Assembly (NCBI GenBank): GCA_023079485.1
Contig: CM041083.1
Span: 62,811,810-62,875,809 of the forward strand
Reading direction: 5' to 3'
DNA from: Archilochus colubris
Lineage: Eukaryota > Chordata > Aves > Apodiformes > Trochilidae
DNA length: 64,000 bases
This document shows positions 31,531-64,000 of this stretch, in pieces. The first letter of the stretch is position 1; every line of letters starts with the position of its first letter. The notes beneath the pieces are model-generated. The model saw only the letters and a list, made by a program, of their open reading frames with translations. It had not been told where the DNA came from and did not search any database. Both the position numbers and the translations under genes were made by a program.

Positions 31531-34500
31531 CCTTATCATTGTAAAATTAATATGTTCTCAAACACTTCAAAGCTCCTCCACCAAGAGGCTCTGAAAAAAA
31601 CCTAACTGTGCCTAACCAGTCCCACTTGCTCACATGGAGACAAACACTCCCATGGCTGGGCTCCTGGACAAGGATGTTTATGGGACAGTACAGCTGGAAG
31701 CTGTCCCCAGACCCCAGTTTTACTTAACCAGTTCCTTACACTTTAGGTCAGTAGCAGATGTAGGGCTGAGCTCTACAAAAGCATCTGAGCATGGGAGAGC
31801 CCGGTGCTGGTGTTGGTGATGGGACAGGACAGCATGGGGGGTGGGATTGTGGATTCCACTGGTCTCTTCCTGTTACACAGCTAATGTACACATCACACTG
31901 GTGCTGATGAGGGCCACAGTCCCCCAGCCCATCTGGAGAATTCATACTTCATCCAAAAGTGTACCACGGAAAACTGCCTGGTCCTTGGCATGGTGCAATA
32001 AATGCTCAGGATCAAGGGAAAATCAAGAGCTTTGCTCAGGATGGAACTGTGGCTCCAATTTTTGGTAGCTAACCTTGTGCTTGGGCTATCATGGATATAG
32101 CTTCTCTCCATTCAAAAAGATAAGACGAGGGCTGGAGGGAGGGTACAGCTGTATGTTCATCTCATTGGGAGCTACCATTGTCCTTTGCTTGGGGCTGCCA
32201 TGGTCACCTGGGACAGGAGAGGATTTGAGAGCTGAGTTCCAACCAAGATGAAATGACTCTGCAATTCTCTTCCAACAAAAATACTATGTTGAGGGTTGGG
32301 GTCATGAAAATTGGAGAAATCCTGATGATGAGAAGAAATGCATATTCCTTCATGCTGGACAAATGTAGAATTGCAAGAATTGCTGTAAGGACCAGGATGG
32401 AAAGGGCTTCCCAGTCAGTGGCAGCCCTAAGGATGTACAAGGAACATCTTAGTGTCTCCCTGCCTGACCAAGTGCAGGGGGCAGCAGTCCAGCCAGACCA
32501 GGAATCACTTTCAGATCAGGATCAAAAGGAAGAGGCTCAAGAATGACACGTTTCTATTTTTGGAAAAGAAACTTGCCAGAAGGACAGGGGAAGGAACTCG
32601 TTTGGTGTACTCAGGGATGTACACAACCTTTCAGAAATGTGGAAAGCAAATAACTCCTTACTTTTGGGGCTTGTTTATCATTCGTTTTCCCTTCCTTTCT
32701 TCAAATTTTGTCCAATGCCAGTTTCCAATTTCATTTGCTTTTTTTTTTTTTCAATTTGTTGAAGCAAGAAATGAGGAAAGGCTGAAAGGGAGGGGACACA
32801 ACAAATGGGAAGGAAAAACAGCAAGTGAAGAAAGGAGAAGGGAAATACAAGACCTTTTTCACTGATTAATTTTTACCAAACTATTTCCCTGGGTTTCCAG
32901 GGATGAAAGGGCTGAAAATGTCCTTTTTAATGAAAAAGAAAACCAAACCTGAAAACCCAGAAGTGGTAATTAGGTGTATGAAGGATGTCTGTCCTTTCCT
33001 CTGTATACAGGGTTTTTCCTCCAACCAGGAGGAGCACAGTATGGCCACCTTGTAACTTCCCTTAGATTTCAACTTCAAATACATCACATCTAGGCATGTT
33101 ATCAACACTTGCAAAGTGGGGAAAAAAAACCTCTCCCTCCTCTCCATACAAACCCTTCAAGAGTGTATTTACACCCTGGTGGTGCACAGGAAGGGAGCAT
33201 CAGACTCACAGGTATCCAGAAGTGCCCTCTTCTAGGGGCTGATGGATACCTGTCAGATCTGTCATATGGATGCAGAAGTGCCTGAGACATTGTGTAAGTT
33301 CAGCAAAGCATTACTTGGTCTCCTACTACACCTGCATGCTGGAGGTCTCACAGGAAAAGATAGCCATTGGTGGTATTTTCCTTGTTGCTCCAGCTGGATG
33401 TACTGAGGTCACTGAGCACAAACTTCCTGAGGCTCTGTCAATTCCATGCATTGGATTAATTTACTGATCCTAGGAATTTTATGATTCCTTTAAATGGGAA
33501 CAGTAATCTCCCCTCTGATTTTATTCAACTATGCTGCTTCCTGGCTGAGGTGGAACATTACTATCATAAGTAAGCAATGGAGGAACCAGTTCATGCAGTA
33601 TTTATTTTCAATGACACAGCTCCATGCGTATGCTTAAAACTGAAAAGTGATTTATTTCTATCTAGGATTTTTGCAGTGTTATCCAACTACCTCAGAAAGA
33701 AGAGTGACCACATCTCCACATCTTCTCTGGCAGTATGACACCACCTTAGACCCCAAAGCCATGACAGCAGGAGCAAAGGGGTTAAATGTCCTACCAAGGA
33801 CTTTGCAAGAAACCCATGCTAATGCCTAAGATTCTGGATGGCAAGCCCCAGTCCTTTAGCTTTCCTTACTGTTTCTTGATGAAGAGAAGGCAGAATTCTT
33901 TCTCAAAACCAATACCATCATTTTGACCACGGGTACTGCCAAGGCAGCTGCAGCCCACACCTGAAACCAAACTTCTTGTCCACGGCTCCTCCCAGAGCTC
34001 CTACAGAGAGGGGAGGCAGATGCAGAGACCCCCCCAGGGCAGGTGATTCCTCCAGCTGATCATGAAGATCTACCACCCTGGCACTGTGCCTCCTTGGTGG
34101 CTTTTGCTCCTCCTGCAGTAGGCTGCTCCCCTTCACCAAATCGTGAGCAACACAGCTGGGAGGGAGAGGGAAAAAAATCAGCAAAATACTGACCATGAGG
34201 CCTGACTGCAAGCTTCTGGATGTAATGCTCTGCCCGTGATTATTGCTGCAATGTGACATTGAGCTCTTCAAAAAAATAAAAATGAGATAAGTGGTATCTT
34301 ACGTGGTGCTGCAGTCCTTTGCAGAGAACAAGGAGGGGGCTTGCCAGCTATTTCTACCTTTTCCAGTAAATCATCTCCAATCCAATGATAATGTCCCAGA
34401 AAAGTACAAATTTTGATACTTGACTTTCAGTGTTCGTTTCACCAACAATTTTTAGTTTCTAGTTCTTAGAAGAAAGGAAATGAAATGGGGAAAAGATTGC

Positions 34501-35397
34501 CCTATGTTAATTTGCCAGTTAAACTCACAGGAAACAGCAAAAGATAAGGTTCCCATAGCAATTGGAATAGCTACCGCATTGCACGGATGAGGCCCAATTT
34601 TCCCACTTACTTTCAGTACTGGTGCTTTATCTCCACACAGCACAGGGAAAAGCAATTACTTGGAATGAGGAACAAGGGAAAGGAGCCTGTGGCATCTCTG
34701 ATTCTTTTTAATGGCCATTCTCCAGCATGGTTTGATGCTCCAGTATTGCAACACAGCCGTGCACCAGTGCGTACGCCCTCAACCACAGCAAAGCACCTGA
34801 GGGGATCCTGCCACTGTCTTTTTCCTGTGTTTTGAACTGTGAAATTCTGACAGGCATTCAAGCAGATTTTGGCAAGGAGTTTTACAGCCCCAGCCTCCAC
34901 AGGACAGAGCTGGGAGGCACTGCCCCAAACATCACATCCAAGCACAGTCCTAGCCATCGTCTCACATTCATGACTACCCTGGCAACAAGAGACCTTTAAT
35001 TTGATACAATCTGCTTCCAATGAACCCATCTTATCTATTAATTATCTCTTTATCTTGCTTGAGCTTATGATTATTGCACTCGATTATGTCTCCCTTATCC
35101 CCTGAGCAGTCATCTGCAGCAAAGCTGAGGGAGCAAAATCCTTCTCCCACTCTCACCCCAAAGCTACTCTGCAGCCCAGAATCTGGCCCATAAACACTTT
35201 CATTAATGGCTCAACAAAATGCCCCAGCAGTGTACTTTAATTTGTGGGCAAGAATTCCTCAGGGTTTCCTTTCTTCTTGCTGTGCTGCTGCTGATTTTTT
35301 AACCAACTACTCTGTGACTTTTTCTGCATTCCATGAATTTTCTGAAAGAATTGTCAAATATTCAGCTGTTTCACTCTCAGATGCATTTTCACTGGGC
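31531..35397. other. Intergenic DNA between the genes
   Basis: No gene supported. T-rich tract near 32739-32751. The piece at 35005-35100 is AT-rich with ATTAATTA and several TTATC/GATA words, about 1.1 kb beyond the stop of gene 2. Confidence 0.5.
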
Positions 35398-35475
35398 CAT
35401 AGAATCACAGAATCATAGAATATGCTACGTTGGAAGGGACCCATCAGGATCATTAAGTCCAACTGTAGTTGGACT
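35398..35475 (-). mobile_element. CR1 LINE 3' end fragment
   Basis: Plus strand has CATAGAATCACAGAATCATAGAA then GTTGGAAGGGACC and TTAAGTCCAACT, an antisense CR1 end. Just after it, AGTCCAACT-GT-AGTTGGACT (35456-35475) forms a small perfect palindrome. Confidence 0.85.
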
Positions 35476-35821
35476 ACATGTAGCCATGTAGTTGTGACCA
35501 AGAGTGAGTCCCCTAGATAGTTGTGCCTCATCCCCTTTTCATCCTGAGATGCTTTGAGATCCATCATCAGTGACGATTGCACTGAGCACCCTGTCAGTCT
35601 TTTCTTCCTTTTCAGTGACAAGTACTAACACTGCAGCCTCCTTTTATCATTGCCTCTGTTATGTTCCTGGCTCCTGCTCCCTCATACAGAGGTGACCTAG
35701 CTGTGCACTTTCCTTTGTCACCCTCCAGCTTCTTATGTACTTCTGAACCAACTTATTTATTCCCTGTGCAAACGCCTCATCATTTTGTGCCTTTGCATCC
35801 TTAACTTTGCTCCTGCACACT

Positions 35822-35827
35822 TTTATT
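35822..35827 (-). terminator. Candidate polyadenylation signal of gene 2
   Basis: AATAAA on the minus strand 380 bases after the gene 2 stop codon; a second AATAAA lies at 35756-35761. Either would give a 3' UTR of about 0.4-0.5 kb. Not tested against cleavage data. Confidence 0.45.
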
Positions 35828-36206
35828 CTCTGTTCCATCTCACCTCTGTGGTTTCCTTTCCTCATTCCAAACTGACCACATTTTTTTTCTTATTTTCCTT
35901 CTTTTTTTTGTTTGTTTTTTGTTAATATGTTTTTTTCCTCTTCCCCATCAGAGTCAGTACTGGAGGACACTTCTGACAAAACATGCAGCTCTCTCCCCAG
36001 CTGCTGACAAGGAGAGTTGTCCCCCAGGGAGTCAAAAGAAATGTTGTCCTCGATGGGTGCAGCCAGCTGGCTGGAAGGAGAAGGTGTCCCAGATGCTTCT
36101 GTCTCAGACGTGAAAGACAGAAGGGAAGAGCCCAGGAGAGAAAAGAAGACACTTTGGAAGCAAAGAGCAAATCAGTCCAGAGTGTGAAGGAGATATTCCC
36201 AGTGTC

Positions 36207-62691
<26,485 letters not shown>

Positions 62692-64000
62692 CTGCAGAGA
62701 GGGGTAAGATGCTGCCTCAGAAGCCTCTTTAAAATTTCATCCCTACCACTACTGCCAGGTACCTGGGGCCTCAGCTGGAATCAGCTAGATAAACACAAAC
62801 ATTTCTCCAAAATAACCGTGTAACCTCCGCGAAAAAAGCAAGGCCTCCAACACAATCATTTTTTGGAAAAAAATACTAGCATAAGCTGTCTTGTGCTACT
62901 ACTACTGCATTTACTTTTGCATTTACTCTTGGTCAAAATCTAGAGATAAGGAATAGCCAGGCAAGCAAATAAGAAAGACAGAGCTGGAGAAGTTCTCTCT
63001 GCTTCACTCTCCTGACCTCGTTTTAGCTTTCAGTAGGAGTCAGGCGAAGCAAAAGGAGTCCTTGTTTCACATAACCACATTTGTTCTGCCTTTCTTGGGT
63101 GTCACAGCAAAACTCCCACTTGCCCAGAGGATACAAACCTGGAGGCTGGTGACATTTCTTGGTAAGTAATAAATTTGCCAGGATATAAATTTGCTTGCAA
63201 CATATTTCATGACAAATTTGAAAAGCAGTTTGCACCAAAAGAATGGAAATATGGGAAGGGCAAGATTATCTTTCCAGCATTTTCAAAATGAAAAAATTCC
63301 ACTTTGCTCTTCAATGTAATTTTCTTCACTGAAAGATAGTGAAATGTCATAAGAGAAATCAGCCTGAAATAACCCTCAGGTTAACCCTTGATGAAATGGA
63401 AGAAATAAGGGAGAGTGAGAAGGGCTTTTTCTAGACATGATGAGCAACAAAGTGTCACCAAAAAAAAAGGTTTAATGACTGCATTTATTCCTTTCTTCTC
63501 AGATGCCAAACTGAAAATATCTGATATTTTCACTGTCCTGCTCAAAACTGCTCCTGAGATTTCAGTTTCACTGCTGACCTTCCTTCTATCACCTCGCAGC
63601 CTTTCTCCTCAGGGTTAGGGTAGGTTTTCACACCTTTGCTCCCCTCCAAACAGCCCAAGACAATTGCCTTCCTTCTTGGAACAACTGCCGAGGTCTTGCC
63701 ATCCCATACTGTAAACTTCTGGTCATCAGGACCTCTGGCCATCAAATTTGGAGAGCATCTTGGCTGTCTGCAGCCTCAACAAGGGCCCTTTCTCAGCTGA
63801 GTCAGATCTTGCCCCCCAGGCTCTCTCCTCCCCTGCCAGCACAGGCATTCGCACTGAAATTCCTTCCCATGCCGATTAGCAACTAGGAACACTTTCCCTT
63901 GTTTTTAAGCCAACAATGTTACAATAACAAGCAACACCCAAATTTCCTCTAAACACAGCTGTGCCGGAGCTGCAGGGGACCCAAGGCCAGGGGGAGGGAT
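62692..64000. other. Gene 2 first coding intron (partial)
   Basis: Sequence upstream of the TM2 exon. Searched by eye on the minus strand for the TM1 motif and KNGGG junction; none found, so exon 1 is further right. Confidence 0.6.

Noticed and set aside
33918..34271. Candidate last exon of gene 2 (has a good pyrimidine tract and AG near 34160)
   Set aside because: The required phase-0 frame does not encode the conserved RL.QL.P motif; the exon at 36207-36350 fits phase, motif and stop.

Overview
This is a stretch of a bird genome. Introns are short to moderate, and scattered CR1 LINE fragments carry the avian 3' end made of ATTCTATG repeats (at least seven sites, both orientations). I see no bacterial, plasmid or viral gene organisation. 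The species cannot be told from the sequence. All confident genes are multi-exon and lie on the minus strand, so most open frames in the window are chance. || Two complete-looking but window-truncated neurotransmitter transporter genes of the SLC6 (sodium/chloride-coupled, LeuT-fold) family are present, head to tail on the minus strand. Gene 2 (36.2-62.7 kb, upstream in transcription) is betaine/GABA-transporter-like (BGT1, SLC6A12). Thirteen coding exons, including the short last one, give 542 codons from TM2 to the stop. The first coding exon (N-terminus and TM1) lies beyond the right edge. Gene 1 (0.47-14.76 kb) is GAT1-like. Eight coding exons run from the start codon through TM7 (about 359 codons), and the remaining exons lie beyond the left edge. 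Both have intact frames, canonical GT/AG splice sites and conserved ion and substrate motifs. || Gene 1 is clearly a GAT1-type transporter: TM1 and TM6 motifs match mammalian GAT1, and it has a GAT1-type intron between TM3 and the second extracellular loop. Its N-terminus and TM4 are far too divergent for the SLC6A1 ortholog. A BGT1-type gene followed in the same direction by a GAT1-type gene mirrors the SLC6A11-SLC6A1 pair in vertebrates. I infer that gene 1 is an extra GAT1 paralog, plausibly a 2R duplicate, kept in this lineage and absent from the human gene set. || Layout left to right: 0-8 kb, gene 1 exons 8 to 2, with a CR1 copy and a 44-bp minisatellite at the exon 5 acceptor. 8-14.5 kb, the long first intron, with a CpG island near 11.1-11.8 kb and a 21-bp hairpin near the exon 1 donor. 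14.8-36.2 kb, intergenic DNA with a 210-bp perfect TTTCC array, four CR1 insertions (one with a tiny nested CR1) and no gene that I can support. 36.2-64 kb, gene 2, with a CR1 copy at 45.7 kb and an inverted-repeat element at 56.1-56.5 kb. || Both proteins would sit in the plasma membrane and couple uptake of GABA or betaine-like osmolytes to Na+ and Cl-. Any functional co-regulation is inference.
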